64,000 bases of DNA from a virus. Below are positions 17,201-25,138 of the stretch, piece after piece. The DNA lies in IMG/VR virus record IMGVR_UViG_3300034068_000566, positions 31,290 through 95,289 of that record, one strand, 5' to 3'. Each line of letters starts with the position of its first letter. Within the stretch, counting starts at the first letter, position 1. Both the position numbers and the translations under genes were made by a program. The notes beneath the pieces were generated by a model that had not been told where the DNA came from, ran no database searches, and saw nothing but the letters and a program-made list of their open reading frames with translations.

Positions 17201-17935
17201 ATAGAGTTAAAAGGAACTTATGACCCAATAGTTAATCGTGGAGTATCAATTCCAATAAATCAAAACGCAGTAAGCTCGTTTAAGGTTATTGCAATTCAGG
17301 CAGCAATTAGATATACTCAAGACTTTTTCCCTTTTGCAGCAACAGAAATATTTGAGATTGAGTCACGGGATAAGGTAATTAAAATTTATATGGTCGCCAA
17401 TGATCCACAGGGTAGAAGAGCAAAACTCTATGCTGTTGATTCCTACAGTGGACAGATTTCAAATGATATTGGATTTTACTGGAATGGTAAGGTTGTTAAA
17501 GAGCCTATAATTACCACCAAGGATTGGGGCTTCTTAGGTCTTTCATTTATTAATGCTCTTAATTTTTCAAATATTGTGGGATCAATTAAAATAACTGGAC
17601 CAATTTTAACTAATACTATTTCTTATTATCAATCAACAAATTTACAAGAAAAGCAAAAGGTAGTAAATAGGCCATGGTTTAAAGTCAAGACAGATATATC
17701 TACTGAGCTTGACTGGAATTACTGGGATTCACCAAGCGTAACTTGGAATAATGTTTTGATTCTTGCCTCTAGCAGTTATTATGGGGTAGATCCATCAATT
17801 ATTTATAAGATTTACACAGGAACCAACAAGATCATTGTGGGAGACGGTCCAGATAAGATTTTAAAGTTTGGGTCTTACCAATATCTATTCTATCAAGATG
17901 TTTTATGGACAAGCAACACAGAGAATGCTATCTAA
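14222..17935 (+). CDS. Large LamG/concanavalin-like structural protein
   Basis: This 1,237-residue protein is predicted to be beta-rich, without a signal peptide. It opens with NLYAEKIFAEHPLALWALDD, the A-x-xLWALDE-like start of many minor tail proteins. A LamG/laminin-G-type jelly roll is visible at about 280-400 (YTFEMWLKV...KKIFGN...LLVNGEEV), and a weaker repeat of the same theme near 560-680. The C-terminal 400 residues are Tyr/Asn/Ser-rich with no motif I recognise. Such proteins bind carbohydrates and decorate phage tails or capsids. It lies apart from the main tail genes, between the reductase and the portal. A role in host-surface recognition or capsid decoration is inferred. Confidence 0.7.
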   Translation: MTNPSNLYAEKIFAEHPLALWALDDKVDYISLITESQRNLSNWTITNGSSESFTFDYPVFDQPFPESYIGLFSADVPSNPIEQIVAISDDILNFNDFSSELSTFSVGACLYSLSPYINSVEIGYEYYDTTTSSTVQHLKSFDISLTDQWFFISETFGILPESATVRIVVKINYLSGSLSAEDYLFLINGISLGQWSEEFQSYSLGINPQTLPAGIFSSTTKGIKAYSYGLEEEFGYYLTENETLLSKNSGLPIVYGSSNVTALSPSSNGMPSLIIPGKGFLNKIGQYKDYTFEMWLKVAVDSTEPKKIFGNLRGDNGLWVDGSFLILKIGSSLGSYFVGEWDRPMLIHITVSENNSSLLVNGEEVISLTYLSTDLEFPEIYSDTLSNDWLGFWSYDDVYPFQIDCVAIYPYRVSSIVATRRFVYGQGVEFPEGINQSYSGTSVFIDYPFADYTNNYSYPNMASWNQGSVDNLTTNNGILSTPEYFLPDIVVSNKTDQDFYSDNASSQNESDLFFSLYPGGLDSWDYSEGYLLFNNLSFLQEEIKCFYGIFKSKSPAINEILIYIDSADSNDYFEISLNGSVISYKLNYNGILETVYQSYGYSTGETFVSGIHIDSFVSHFGGNVASFFGNRGSLRPYVGGKKELENTFKGNIYNVGFSNNKNYQQIKDFFNDIGVPVNYENVFNLYGSLVDYDAGETYFGNQASYWQFLLNGGTPSGFSTYMLINHTASYTLSPVLYFGEYSLDIDINGSWKDYLPLSYFAQYVKNAKDDFYYDLDFLQFNINYPEPSKFVEDQSSGTWTYQELKEQYAIPVQRTYESLDNQLYTGYNDYSDLQNKSIKNYKYDTSTSMVKTHISFEYLSSGANAIDEFFTYAELAPKEGVIEPGTNWINTKYEVVNNTILYPPKTSDILDIAVVTHVDFTVKSSLKKRVNIKSLQLCSQAFNDVSPNPIGTRFGTSIYPYKKTGIYYDYKSPNPFTIYKGSSPYLYTTRHSGIELKGTYDPIVNRGVSIPINQNAVSSFKVIAIQAAIRYTQDFFPFAATEIFEIESRDKVIKIYMVANDPQGRRAKLYAVDSYSGQISNDIGFYWNGKVVKEPIITTKDWGFLGLSFINALNFSNIVGSIKITGPILTNTISYYQSTNLQEKQKVVNRPWFKVKTDISTELDWNYWDSPSVTWNNVLILASSSYYGVDPSIIYKIYTGTNKIIVGDGPDKILKFGSYQYLFYQDVLWTSNTENAI

Positions 17936-17937
17936 TA

Positions 17938-17946
17938 TGGTATACT
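17938..17946 (+). promoter_or_regulatory. Extended -10 promoter driving a leaderless start at 17954
   Basis: TG-G-TATACT ends seven bases before the ATG at 17954 and only one base before another in-frame ATG at 17948. Transcription would begin at about 17953, so the second ATG is the usable start. There is no ribosome site. Confidence 0.55.
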
Positions 17947-17953
17947 TATGGTT

Positions 17954-18358
17954 ATGAATATTGAAAATCAAAAGAAAAAGCGTAAACCAGCCCCTAAGAT
18001 GAAGGGACAAGTTGGTGAGTCCAAGGTAAAAGTTATTGAAAAGCATTACGATTGGGGCTTGTATGTCTACAAAAAGGCTAGCGGTAAATGGTTTACAGAC
18101 GGAAATGGCTCAGTTCTAAACATCCCCTCAATGAAGGGTGACCTTTCTAAAATTTCTGAACTCAAAACAGCAGCAAAGCATTATGGTGATGAAGGAGATG
18201 GAACGTGTGTATTTGTTCCAGGACTTACTAGAATTTCAGAAGAAGAGTATTCTGAGCAAAAGCAAAGAATGTCAGAAGGCTTAATTCCTTCTTTAAACGA
18301 TCTTGGTGCAGTCCAGGCAGCAAAAGATACAATTGCAAAATATGGAAGTGATGACTAA
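17954..18358 (+). CDS. Conserved head-region protein of unknown function
   Basis: This 134-residue protein immediately precedes the portal gene. It opens with a very basic stretch (KKKRKPAPKMKGQ) and then a small alpha/beta domain (DWGLYVYKKASGKWFTDGNGSVLNIPSM) followed by an alpha-helical C-terminus. The basic tail could contact DNA. I chose the ATG at 17954 rather than 17948 because a -10 box ends at 17946. The stop overlaps the portal start (TAATG). It may be a small accessory factor in packaging or head assembly; nothing in the sequence proves this. Confidence 0.6.
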   Translation: MNIENQKKKRKPAPKMKGQVGESKVKVIEKHYDWGLYVYKKASGKWFTDGNGSVLNIPSMKGDLSKISELKTAAKHYGDEGDGTCVFVPGLTRISEEEYSEQKQRMSEGLIPSLNDLGAVQAAKDTIAKYGSDD

Positions 18359-19974
18359 TGTCAGATACAAACGATTATGTGATTGGTGCAAGAATTGATA
18401 AGGCAATTGCAGCCGACGACACATTTGAAAAACAAGATCCATTTAATAAATCTTGGGATGATTTAAAAAACCTTAGCGGTTTAGATAATAACTTTAAACG
18501 TCGAAGCTCTCGTGTAGTCAAATCATTAGAGACAGATTTATCTAAAGTTGACGCATCACAAGGATATATTGATGCAGCTCGTGCTGTTAGCTCTGGTATT
18601 AACGGGGCACAATCAAAAGAGATAAATCCTGGATTAATTTATCGCAATGGATACGGACTATTTGATGTAATTACTCCACCTTGGAATATGTATGAGCTTG
18701 CTAATTTTTATGATACTTCATTTGCCAATCATGCTGCTATAGACGCAAAGGTAGAAAATATAGTTGGTCTAGGATATGACTTTGAAGTATCCCCAAGAAC
18801 AATGTTAAAGCTTGAGTCTTCTTCAGATGCAGCCTCAATAGATCGTGCAAGAAAACGAATTGAAAGAGCAAAGATTGAAGTTAGAGACTGGTTAGAAAGT
18901 CTAAATAGCGATGACTCTTTTACAACATCTATGGAAAAGGTTGAGACAGATCTACAAGCAACGGGTAATGGTTACCTTGAAGTCGGCAGAACCGTAAAAG
19001 GAGAAATTGGCTACATTGGTCACATTCCTTCTACAACGGTTCGAGTTCGCAGACTGCGTGATGGTTTTGTTCAGGTAATTGCAAACAAGGTTGTCTACTT
19101 CCGTAACTTTGGAGCAACAAATCCAAACCCATTAGGCACTGACGCTAGACCAAATGAGATTATTCACTTTAAACAATACTCACCGCTAAACACTTTTTAT
19201 GGTGTTCCAGATATTATTTCGGCTATCAATTCTTTATATGGTGATAGCCTTGCTTCTCAATACAACATTGACTACTTCCAAAACAAAGCTGTTCCAAGAT
19301 ATGTCGTGACTCTAAAAGGTGCAAAGCTTTCCTCAGATGCAGAAGACAAAATGTTTAGATTCCTTCAAACTGGGCTTAAGGGTCAATCACATAGAACCCT
19401 TTACATTCCACTTCCAGGAGATTCAGAAACCAACAAGGTTGAGTTCAAAATGGAGCCAATTGAAAACGGCGTTCAAGAAGGATCATTTGAAAAGTATCGC
19501 AAACAAAACCGTGATGATATTCTAATAGCTCATCAAGTTCCTTTGTCTAAGTTAGGTGGCAGCGACGCCTCTGGCATTGCAGCAGCACTTTCTCAAGACA
19601 GAACATTTAAAGAGCAGGTAGCAAGACCAGCACAAGATAAATTAAACAAAATGATTAGCAAGATTATTCGTGAAAAAACAGACATCCTAGACTTTAAGTT
19701 TAACGAGCTTACTCTAACTGATGAGATCACACAGTCTCAAATTCTTGAGAGATATGTTAAGACTCAAATTATGGTTCCAAATGAAGCTCGTACAATTTTG
19801 GGTATGCCACAAAGAGATGGTGGAGACGAACCTTTAGAGATGAAGCCAGAACAAGCAGCAGATGCTACTGCCAATAGAGCAAGAGATTCACAAAGAACCA
19901 ACAATAATTCTGACAGCCCGTCAACTGTTGCTGGAAGAAACCCAAAAGGCGAAGGCCGTAAATTTGATGAATAA
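18358..19974 (+). CDS. Portal protein
   Basis: This 538-residue protein forms the dodecameric vertex through which DNA enters and leaves the head. The central region shows the HK97/PBSX-type portal pattern: ATNPNPLGTDARPNEIIHFKQYS...YGVPDIISAINSL, then QYNIDYFQNKAVPRYVVTL, and the IAHQVPLSKLGGS...AALSQDRTFKEQ segment that forms the crown and wing in this family. The last 60 residues are disordered and Asn/Gly/Glu-rich. The size is slightly above the 400-480 usual for HK97 portals because of the N-terminal 80 residues. It is coupled to the upstream gene and followed by the protease/scaffold gene, the classical order. Confidence 0.9.
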   Translation: MSDTNDYVIGARIDKAIAADDTFEKQDPFNKSWDDLKNLSGLDNNFKRRSSRVVKSLETDLSKVDASQGYIDAARAVSSGINGAQSKEINPGLIYRNGYGLFDVITPPWNMYELANFYDTSFANHAAIDAKVENIVGLGYDFEVSPRTMLKLESSSDAASIDRARKRIERAKIEVRDWLESLNSDDSFTTSMEKVETDLQATGNGYLEVGRTVKGEIGYIGHIPSTTVRVRRLRDGFVQVIANKVVYFRNFGATNPNPLGTDARPNEIIHFKQYSPLNTFYGVPDIISAINSLYGDSLASQYNIDYFQNKAVPRYVVTLKGAKLSSDAEDKMFRFLQTGLKGQSHRTLYIPLPGDSETNKVEFKMEPIENGVQEGSFEKYRKQNRDDILIAHQVPLSKLGGSDASGIAAALSQDRTFKEQVARPAQDKLNKMISKIIREKTDILDFKFNELTLTDEITQSQILERYVKTQIMVPNEARTILGMPQRDGGDEPLEMKPEQAADATANRARDSQRTNNNSDSPSTVAGRNPKGEGRKFDE

Positions 19975-20007
19975 GCATGGTTTTTAAATAAACGAATAAA
20001 AAGGGAT

Positions 20008-20018
20008 TATAATATAAT
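20008..20018 (+). promoter_or_regulatory. Tandem -10 boxes driving a leaderless GTG start at 20020
   Basis: Two overlapping TATAAT boxes (20008-20013 and 20013-20018) lie just before the GTG at 20020. The first is six bases away, the spacing expected for a leaderless transcript. No ribosome site is present. Confidence 0.5.
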
Positions 20019-20019
20019 A

Positions 20020-21405
20020 GTGAATAGTATATCAAAAGCCCACTGGGATACAGATGGGGAAAATGTTCGTCTATCAATGCCACTTACTAAGGTTGATAAG
20101 GAACGACGCATCGTTTCAGGCTTTGCATCACTAGATAATGTTGATAAACAAGATGACATCGTAACAGCAGAAGCATCAATGGATGCCTTTGCAAAGTTTC
20201 GTGGGAATATTAGAGAAATGCATCAACCTTTAGCAGTAGGCAAAATGGTATCCTTTAAATCAGATAAGTACTTCGATCCAGAAACAAAGAAATTCTATAA
20301 TGGAGTTTTTGTCTCTGCCTATGTTTCTAAGGGCGCACAAGATACTTGGGAAAAGGTTCTTGACGGAACCCTACAAGGTTTTTCAATTGGCGGAAGAATG
20401 AACAAGTGGGATGACGCATATGATGAGAAAGCAGATAAGACAATTAGAGTTATTAAGCAATATGATTTGGTAGAGTTGAGCCTTGTTGATTCCCCTGCTA
20501 ATCAGTTTGCAAACATTGTATCTGTTGAAAAAGTAGATGGCGTAGATGTTATTAAGGGCGATGAGACATTGCTCGAAAATGTATTTTGGGACAAAGAGTC
20601 TGGCCTTGTAATGGTTTCAGAAAATGAATCTGAGACAAGCCCAGTCAATGGCAATGAGATGTCAAATATAGGTTTCGTTGAAAAAACGGATAATGAAAAA
20701 ACAAACATGATAAAGTTCTTAGTTGATAGTGCTAAAGGCATTAATACTTCTAAGATTAACAAGGAGGCAAATCCTATGGCAAAAACAACAAAAAACGTAA
20801 CAGAAGAAATCGTTGAGAAATCAGAAGTTGCAGTTGAAGCAGTAGAGGTCGCTCCAGAGGCAGTTGCAGTTGCGGAAGCAACAGAAGCAGTCGAAGCAGC
20901 AGTAGCAAAATCTGATACAGAGAAGGCAGTAATGCCATCTAATGGTAAAGAAGATGCTGAAGAAGATGCAGAAGAATCAACAGAAAAAGCTGAAAAGCCA
21001 ATGACTGATGAAGAAATTGCAGCTGCTAAAGAGGCTGAGGCAATGAAGCCAATGGCTCCTAAGTCAGATGAAGTTGCTGCAGATGCAGACAACTCTGTCG
21101 ATCTTAACCAAGCCTTTAGCGATCTAGTATCAACAGTCAAATCTTTACAAGCAGAAGTAGAACTTCTTAAGTCTTCAAAGGTAGATGTAGATGAAGTAAA
21201 AAACTCATTTGAAGCGGTAGCAAAAGATATTGCAGCAGCATCAAATGTATTCAATGAATTTGGTAAGAGAGTAGATGCTGTAGAAGCAGATACTGCTTTC
21301 CGAAAGTCTGGCGATCTCGGCGAGATAGTACAGAATCAACCTGAAACGGTTGAAAAATCCCTATGGGGCGGTAGTTTCCTCAAAACAGCCGACTTATTCA
21401 ATTAA
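20020..21405 (+). CDS. Prohead serine protease fused to scaffold
   Basis: This 461-residue protein has two parts. Residues about 15-170 form an XkdF/prohead-protease-like domain: GFASLDNVDKQDDIV at 34-48, REMHQP with catalytic His68, and GTLQGFSIGGR with Ser122; VELSLVDSPAN (about 151-161) supplies the third strand and probable acid. Residues 250-400 are Ala/Glu/Val-rich and acidic, ending in a coiled coil (DLVSTVKSLQAEVELL), typical of scaffolds that fill procapsids before digestion. The start is GTG, chosen because of the leaderless promoter; no ATG lies upstream. A strong internal ribosome site allows the scaffold to be made alone. The capsid gene follows. Confidence 0.85.
   Translation: MNSISKAHWDTDGENVRLSMPLTKVDKERRIVSGFASLDNVDKQDDIVTAEASMDAFAKFRGNIREMHQPLAVGKMVSFKSDKYFDPETKKFYNGVFVSAYVSKGAQDTWEKVLDGTLQGFSIGGRMNKWDDAYDEKADKTIRVIKQYDLVELSLVDSPANQFANIVSVEKVDGVDVIKGDETLLENVFWDKESGLVMVSENESETSPVNGNEMSNIGFVEKTDNEKTNMIKFLVDSAKGINTSKINKEANPMAKTTKNVTEEIVEKSEVAVEAVEVAPEAVAVAEATEAVEAAVAKSDTEKAVMPSNGKEDAEEDAEESTEKAEKPMTDEEIAAAKEAEAMKPMAPKSDEVAADADNSVDLNQAFSDLVSTVKSLQAEVELLKSSKVDVDEVKNSFEAVAKDIAAASNVFNEFGKRVDAVEADTAFRKSGDLGEIVQNQPETVEKSLWGGSFLKTADLFN
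20776..21405 (+). CDS. Nested in-frame scaffold protein (internal start)
   Basis: An in-frame ATG at 20776 (codon 253 of the protease-scaffold) is preceded by AAGGAGG at 20761-20767, a far better ribosome site than the parent gene has. It would yield a 209-residue Ala/Glu-rich acidic protein with a C-terminal coiled coil and no protease domain. This mirrors lambda C/Nu3, where an internal start supplies excess scaffold. Translation from this site is inferred from the sequence only. Confidence 0.65.
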   Translation: MAKTTKNVTEEIVEKSEVAVEAVEVAPEAVAVAEATEAVEAAVAKSDTEKAVMPSNGKEDAEEDAEESTEKAEKPMTDEEIAAAKEAEAMKPMAPKSDEVAADADNSVDLNQAFSDLVSTVKSLQAEVELLKSSKVDVDEVKNSFEAVAKDIAAASNVFNEFGKRVDAVEADTAFRKSGDLGEIVQNQPETVEKSLWGGSFLKTADLFN

Positions 21406-21441
21406 AAAATCGATAAGTAAAAATCACTAGGAGGTGACAAT

Positions 21442-22590
21442 ATGTCGGAACAAAATATAGAAAAGAACCAGCCAGGTACTTCAGGTAACATTGGCGGAAC
21501 AACTCCAGGACTCTATCAGGGTCAGGGAGCATTTGCATCAGGTTCAGATGCAGCAGTTAACACACCAGGCAATTACACTGATGGCGGAGTATTAAACAAT
21601 ATCCCAACAGCACTATCAGGTATTACATCAGGTGCCAACGCAGTAAACCCTTCAGGTGAGGCTGGATCAGGTATCCTACGCCCAGAGCAAGCACGTCGTT
21701 TTATTGACTACGTGTGGGATGCAACCATTCTCGCCCAAGATGGCCGTCGTGTTACTATGAGAGCCAACACAATGGAACTCGAAAAGGTAAACGTCGGAGA
21801 GCGTGTAATTCGTTCTGCAACACAATCACTCGGAGAGTACACAAACGCTGGAGCAACTTTTACAAAGGTTGAATTGACTACAAAGAAGATTCGTCTTGAC
21901 TGGGAAGTAACTTCAGAAGCACTAGAAGATAACATCGAAGGTGCAGCACTTGAAGATCACATCGTTCGTCTTATGACAAACGCATTCGGTAATGACATTG
22001 AAGACCTTGCCATTAATGGTGTAGGTTCAGGCAGCGATGCTTTCCTTGGAATTATGGAAGGCTTTGTTAATAAGGTCAAAACAGAGGGTGATGCTCATGA
22101 GTCAGTTGTAACAGTCGCTAATAACGCCTGGACAACAGATGTAATGCAAGACATCATTCTAGCAATGCCACGCAAGTATCGTGCTATCAAGTCTAACTTG
22201 AAGTTCTATGCTGGTACAGATGCATTCCAGGGAATCGTTAAGAATAACGGTACTCTAGCAGACGCAGTTGCTGAAGCATTTGCTTCACAAGCTGGCGGAA
22301 CTCCAACTAATCGTCAAGCATACCTTGATGGTGGAGCACAGACATTCGGCGGAGCACGTACAACACGTGTTCTTGGAATTGACGTACAAGAAGTTCCTTA
22401 CTACCCTGCAGGATATATCGACTTGACATTCCCACAGAACCGTGTATGGGGATTCCAGCGTGACATCACTGTTAACCGTGAATACAAGCCAAAGAAGGAC
22501 ACTGTAGAATACACAGTCTTCGTTCGCTTCGGTATTACATGGGAAGAGCAAGATGCTATCGCATATGCTGATGCTGCATCAGATTCATAA
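21442..22590 (+). CDS. Major capsid protein (HK97 fold)
   Basis: This 382-residue shell protein starts at ATG behind AGGAGGTGA (21430-21438), the strongest ribosome site in the window and complementary to the 16S tail. The first 75 residues are Gly/Pro/Asn-rich and disordered, consistent with a cleaved delta-like arm. The core follows: RPEQARRFIDYVWDATILAQDGR, an E-loop region (NVGERVIRSATQS), a spine helix (ALEDHIVRLMTNAFGNDIEDLAING) and a P-domain strand set ending DTVEYTVFVRFG. Codons are strongly biased to a few choices (CGT, ATC, GGA), as for a highly expressed gene. A terminator follows directly. Confidence 0.88.
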   Translation: MSEQNIEKNQPGTSGNIGGTTPGLYQGQGAFASGSDAAVNTPGNYTDGGVLNNIPTALSGITSGANAVNPSGEAGSGILRPEQARRFIDYVWDATILAQDGRRVTMRANTMELEKVNVGERVIRSATQSLGEYTNAGATFTKVELTTKKIRLDWEVTSEALEDNIEGAALEDHIVRLMTNAFGNDIEDLAINGVGSGSDAFLGIMEGFVNKVKTEGDAHESVVTVANNAWTTDVMQDIILAMPRKYRAIKSNLKFYAGTDAFQGIVKNNGTLADAVAEAFASQAGGTPTNRQAYLDGGAQTFGGARTTRVLGIDVQEVPYYPAGYIDLTFPQNRVWGFQRDITVNREYKPKKDTVEYTVFVRFGITWEEQDAIAYADAASDS

Positions 22591-22612
22591 TCTGTAAACA
22601 GTAAAATTTTAG

Positions 22613-22647
22613 GGGGAGTAGGAGTTAATTCTCTTACTCCCCTTATT
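22613..22647 (+). terminator. Rho-independent terminator after the capsid gene
   Basis: A 12-bp stem (GGGGAGTAGGAG, 22613-22624, pairing with CTCTTACTCCCC, 22631-22642, with one G-U pair) closes a TTAATT loop and is followed by a short U-rich run. It should limit read-through from the capsid gene. Confidence 0.8.
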
Positions 22648-22656
22648 AACTTATAA

Positions 22657-22665
22657 TGATATAAT
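22657..22665 (+). promoter_or_regulatory. Extended -10 promoter after the capsid terminator
   Basis: TG-A-TATAAT lies just beyond the terminator and 18 bases before the ATG at 22684. AGGAGG (22673-22678) is the ribosome site. It restarts transcription for the connector genes. Confidence 0.6.
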
Positions 22666-22683
22666 ACTATTTAGGAGGAAATA

Positions 22684-23106
22684 ATGGAAAATATAAATGA
22701 AAACTCAACTGTAGAAGAAAATATTGAAACTCCAGTTGTTGAAGAAACACCAGAGGTTGCTGAAACCCCTGTAGTAGAAGCACCAGTTGTTGAACAAGAA
22801 CCAACAGCAATTGATACATCAGATTTTGGGAAATCAACTTCTGAGGTACAAGCAGTTGGTCAAGTAGATAATGGTGCAATTGGAGTTACAGCAGCACCAG
22901 TAGCACCTAAGCAATCCAAGAAGTCAAAGATGGATGCAGAAGAAAAAGTTGCTATTAGATCAACAAAAAATGTTTCTTGGTCAGAAGTTGGTAAAGTCTA
23001 TGTTGGTATCAACATTGTGCCAGCATCTGCAGCTGAAAAATGGCTAACTAGATCACACATTTCACTTGCTACACCAGAAGAAGTTGCCAAGGAATTTGGT
23101 AAGTAA
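22684..23106 (+). CDS. Head-region protein with acidic N-terminus
   Basis: This 140-residue protein follows the capsid gene. The first 60 residues are a disordered stretch rich in Glu, Val, Pro and Thr (VVEETPEVAETPVVEAPVV). The last 60 form a compact domain (STKNVSWSEVGKVYVGIN...AAEKWLTRSHISLATPEEVAKEF). I do not recognise the family with certainty. Its location between capsid and connector genes is where head decoration or head-tail joining proteins are often found. The ribosome site is strong and a new promoter drives it, so expression is probably high. Confidence 0.6.
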   Translation: MENINENSTVEENIETPVVEETPEVAETPVVEAPVVEQEPTAIDTSDFGKSTSEVQAVGQVDNGAIGVTAAPVAPKQSKKSKMDAEEKVAIRSTKNVSWSEVGKVYVGINIVPASAAEKWLTRSHISLATPEEVAKEFGK

Positions 23107-23109
23107 TTC

Positions 23110-24024
23110 ATGGAAATATTGAGGGTTCCGCCATATGATGATATTCTTGTAAATTTTGTTGTCCCAGCAGGGTATACCGATGCAGACATCTACGCAAGAG
23201 TAACAGATATGGCGGATCTTTCAGTCCAAGATTTAGAGTTTTTAGAATGGTCTACAGGAGATAATATAAATATATATCTCCCTGGAAGATACGACAACGA
23301 CTATAGAGTTGAAATTTTTACAATTGGTGAGGGTGAAGAATTAATTCACGAAGAATATTATGAACTAATAAGACCATATGTAAACCCAAACACATTAGGA
23401 ACAACAGCATCTGAGATTACTGAGTATACAACATTAGAATTAGTAGCCAGATCAATTATTGATACTTTTGTCACAGAAGGTTTTTATAATAAAAAAATAA
23501 CAGTGGTAGGTACTGGAAATGGAACAGACTACTTTCCTTTGTGGAACAGAGTTTATAGAGTATTTAAAGTATATGAGAATAACGAACTATCTTATGACAA
23601 ATCAACTCCAGATACTAATGAATATGAATACATAATTACAGCAGATAAAACAGCTATACAAAAAGTAGTATCTGGTGGATTAAATAGATATGAATCTACT
23701 GGTCCAAATCTTATTTCTGCAAGAGGAGATCTTGGATACTACGGGTATGACGGTGTTGGATTTCCACAAGGGTATGATTATACTTTTGTTGTTGACCAAG
23801 GATATTTAACAGTTCCAGCGGACATTGAGTATGCCTCAAAACTTTTGATTGAAGATTTAAAGTGTGGCAAGTTAGATTACTATAAGAGATACGTCACAGC
23901 ATACAACACAGACCAATTTAGAATTCAATTTGATAAAACAATGTTTGATGGTACTGGTAACTTCTTGGTAGATAGGATACTGGATAAATATATTAAAACC
24001 ATTACCAAACCAGGGATAATTTAA
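23110..24024 (+). CDS. Head-tail connector/adaptor-like protein
   Basis: This 304-residue protein follows the capsid region and overlaps the next gene by four bases. The first 90 residues look like an immunoglobulin-like domain (ILVNFVVPAGYTDADIYARV...DYRVEIFTIGEG). The middle holds TTLELVARSIIDTFVTEGFYNKKITVVGTGNG, and the C-terminal half includes helical IEYASKLLIEDLKCGKLDYYKRYV. In this position an adaptor (gp6/gp15-type) that joins portal to stopper is expected, and the LVARSIID helix plus helical C-terminus fit such a protein. The assignment rests largely on gene order. Confidence 0.55.
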   Translation: MEILRVPPYDDILVNFVVPAGYTDADIYARVTDMADLSVQDLEFLEWSTGDNINIYLPGRYDNDYRVEIFTIGEGEELIHEEYYELIRPYVNPNTLGTTASEITEYTTLELVARSIIDTFVTEGFYNKKITVVGTGNGTDYFPLWNRVYRVFKVYENNELSYDKSTPDTNEYEYIITADKTAIQKVVSGGLNRYESTGPNLISARGDLGYYGYDGVGFPQGYDYTFVVDQGYLTVPADIEYASKLLIEDLKCGKLDYYKRYVTAYNTDQFRIQFDKTMFDGTGNFLVDRILDKYIKTITKPGII

Positions 24025-24470
24025 TGATATGCGAAGAGCCAGATTTTATATTCCCCATGCAAGCAGATGTCTACTATCCAATTGTTGAGCAAGGCGCATA
24101 TGGTAATGTTAAGAAGCAGTGGATTTTAGATAAAACAATTGCAGGTAGCTTTGCCTCAGCTGGTTCTGCATTTAAAGAAGAAGTAACTCCTAATGTAAAT
24201 ATAACCCAAGAATCACTATTGCTTGGAAGAGTAAAAACTGATATTAGAGTTTCAAGCAAAGATTCTAGAAACTCAATTACAAACATAGTTGTTACAAATA
24301 TTCGTGATAAAAACTGTAATGAAATTTACACCGAAACCTCTGGTCCAAGATCTGGAAAGCCAACAATATTTGAAGTAGCCACAGTAGAGCCTTTTGTAGG
24401 TCCATTTGGTGGAGTAGAGTATTATAAAATTGTTATACGCCGTTCTGAGAATCAGGCGGTAGACCTATGA
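24024..24470 (+). CDS. Head-closure/stopper-like protein
   Basis: This 148-residue protein starts at an ATG overlapping the previous stop. It is beta-rich (QADVYYPIVEQGAYGNVKKQW, VKTDIRVSSKD, IFEVATVEPFVGPFG), as are the small SH3/OB-like stoppers that close the head after packaging. Its length, order (after adaptor, before the tail-completion-like gene) and AATGA coupling all fit. No residue is diagnostic. The alternative is a generic tail-joining protein. Confidence 0.5.
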   Translation: MICEEPDFIFPMQADVYYPIVEQGAYGNVKKQWILDKTIAGSFASAGSAFKEEVTPNVNITQESLLLGRVKTDIRVSSKDSRNSITNIVVTNIRDKNCNEIYTETSGPRSGKPTIFEVATVEPFVGPFGGVEYYKIVIRRSENQAVDL

Positions 24471-25138
24471 AAATGAACATAGACTCTAGAGCATTTAGAA
24501 AAGACATGAACAACATTGTTCAATATTCTTTTGGTTTTTTAGAAGGAGCACAAAAAGGTAAAACAGTTATGTACAGAACCCTTGGAGCAGGGGTATCAAA
24601 AATAATGTATGAGTATATTGATAGTAATGCCAGAGTAAGTCCAGCTACGCTACACCATGTATATGAGTGGTCAGAAATTGGAACACCACAAGGCCGTCTA
24701 TTTGACATAGATTTTACTATTAGCAATCTAGGCCTTACCTTTAAAACCAATCTACAGCAGTCTACATCTATTAAAAATGGTTCTAGAGTTCCATTCTATG
24801 ACAAAGCAAAGATTATGGAAAACGGAATTGCTGTAACTATTACTCCTAAAAAAGCAGAAGCCTTAAGGTTTGAAATAGGTGGAGAAGAAATTTTTACTAA
24901 AGAGCCAGTAACAGTTTTAAATCCTGGAGGAGAAACACAGGGTAAGTTTGAGCAGGTTATTGATACATTCTTTAATTTATATTTTAGACAATCATTTTTA
25001 AGAATAAGTGGGCTAGAGTCACACTTTAATAATCCATCCGTATATAGAAAAAATTTACAGAGTGGAAAAAAGCAAGGAAGATCTGCTGGAATTAAAACAG
25101 GGTTTCAGTGGGTCGCTAGTGCGGGAGTTGGTATGTAA
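24467..25138 (+). CDS. Tail-completion/neck-like protein
   Basis: This 223-residue protein has two close in-frame ATGs (24467 and 24473); the first overlaps the previous stop and is preferred. The N-terminus is helical (RKDMNNIVQYSFGFLEGAQKGKTV), and a beta/turn region follows (LHHVYEWSEIGTPQGRLFDIDFTI). It resembles HK97 gp10-type neck proteins in length and in the pattern of an N-terminal helix, a mixed core and a disordered basic tail (NLQSGKKQGRSAGIKTG). Function is inferred from gene order between head closure and tail terminator. Confidence 0.5.
   Translation: MKMNIDSRAFRKDMNNIVQYSFGFLEGAQKGKTVMYRTLGAGVSKIMYEYIDSNARVSPATLHHVYEWSEIGTPQGRLFDIDFTISNLGLTFKTNLQQSTSIKNGSRVPFYDKAKIMENGIAVTITPKKAEALRFEIGGEEIFTKEPVTVLNPGGETQGKFEQVIDTFFNLYFRQSFLRISGLESHFNNPSVYRKNLQSGKKQGRSAGIKTGFQWVASAGVGM

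Noticed and set aside
20502-21254. Long minus-strand frame rich in Ser and Ala
   Set aside because: It is the shadow of the Ala/Glu-rich scaffold codons, with no upstream signal.
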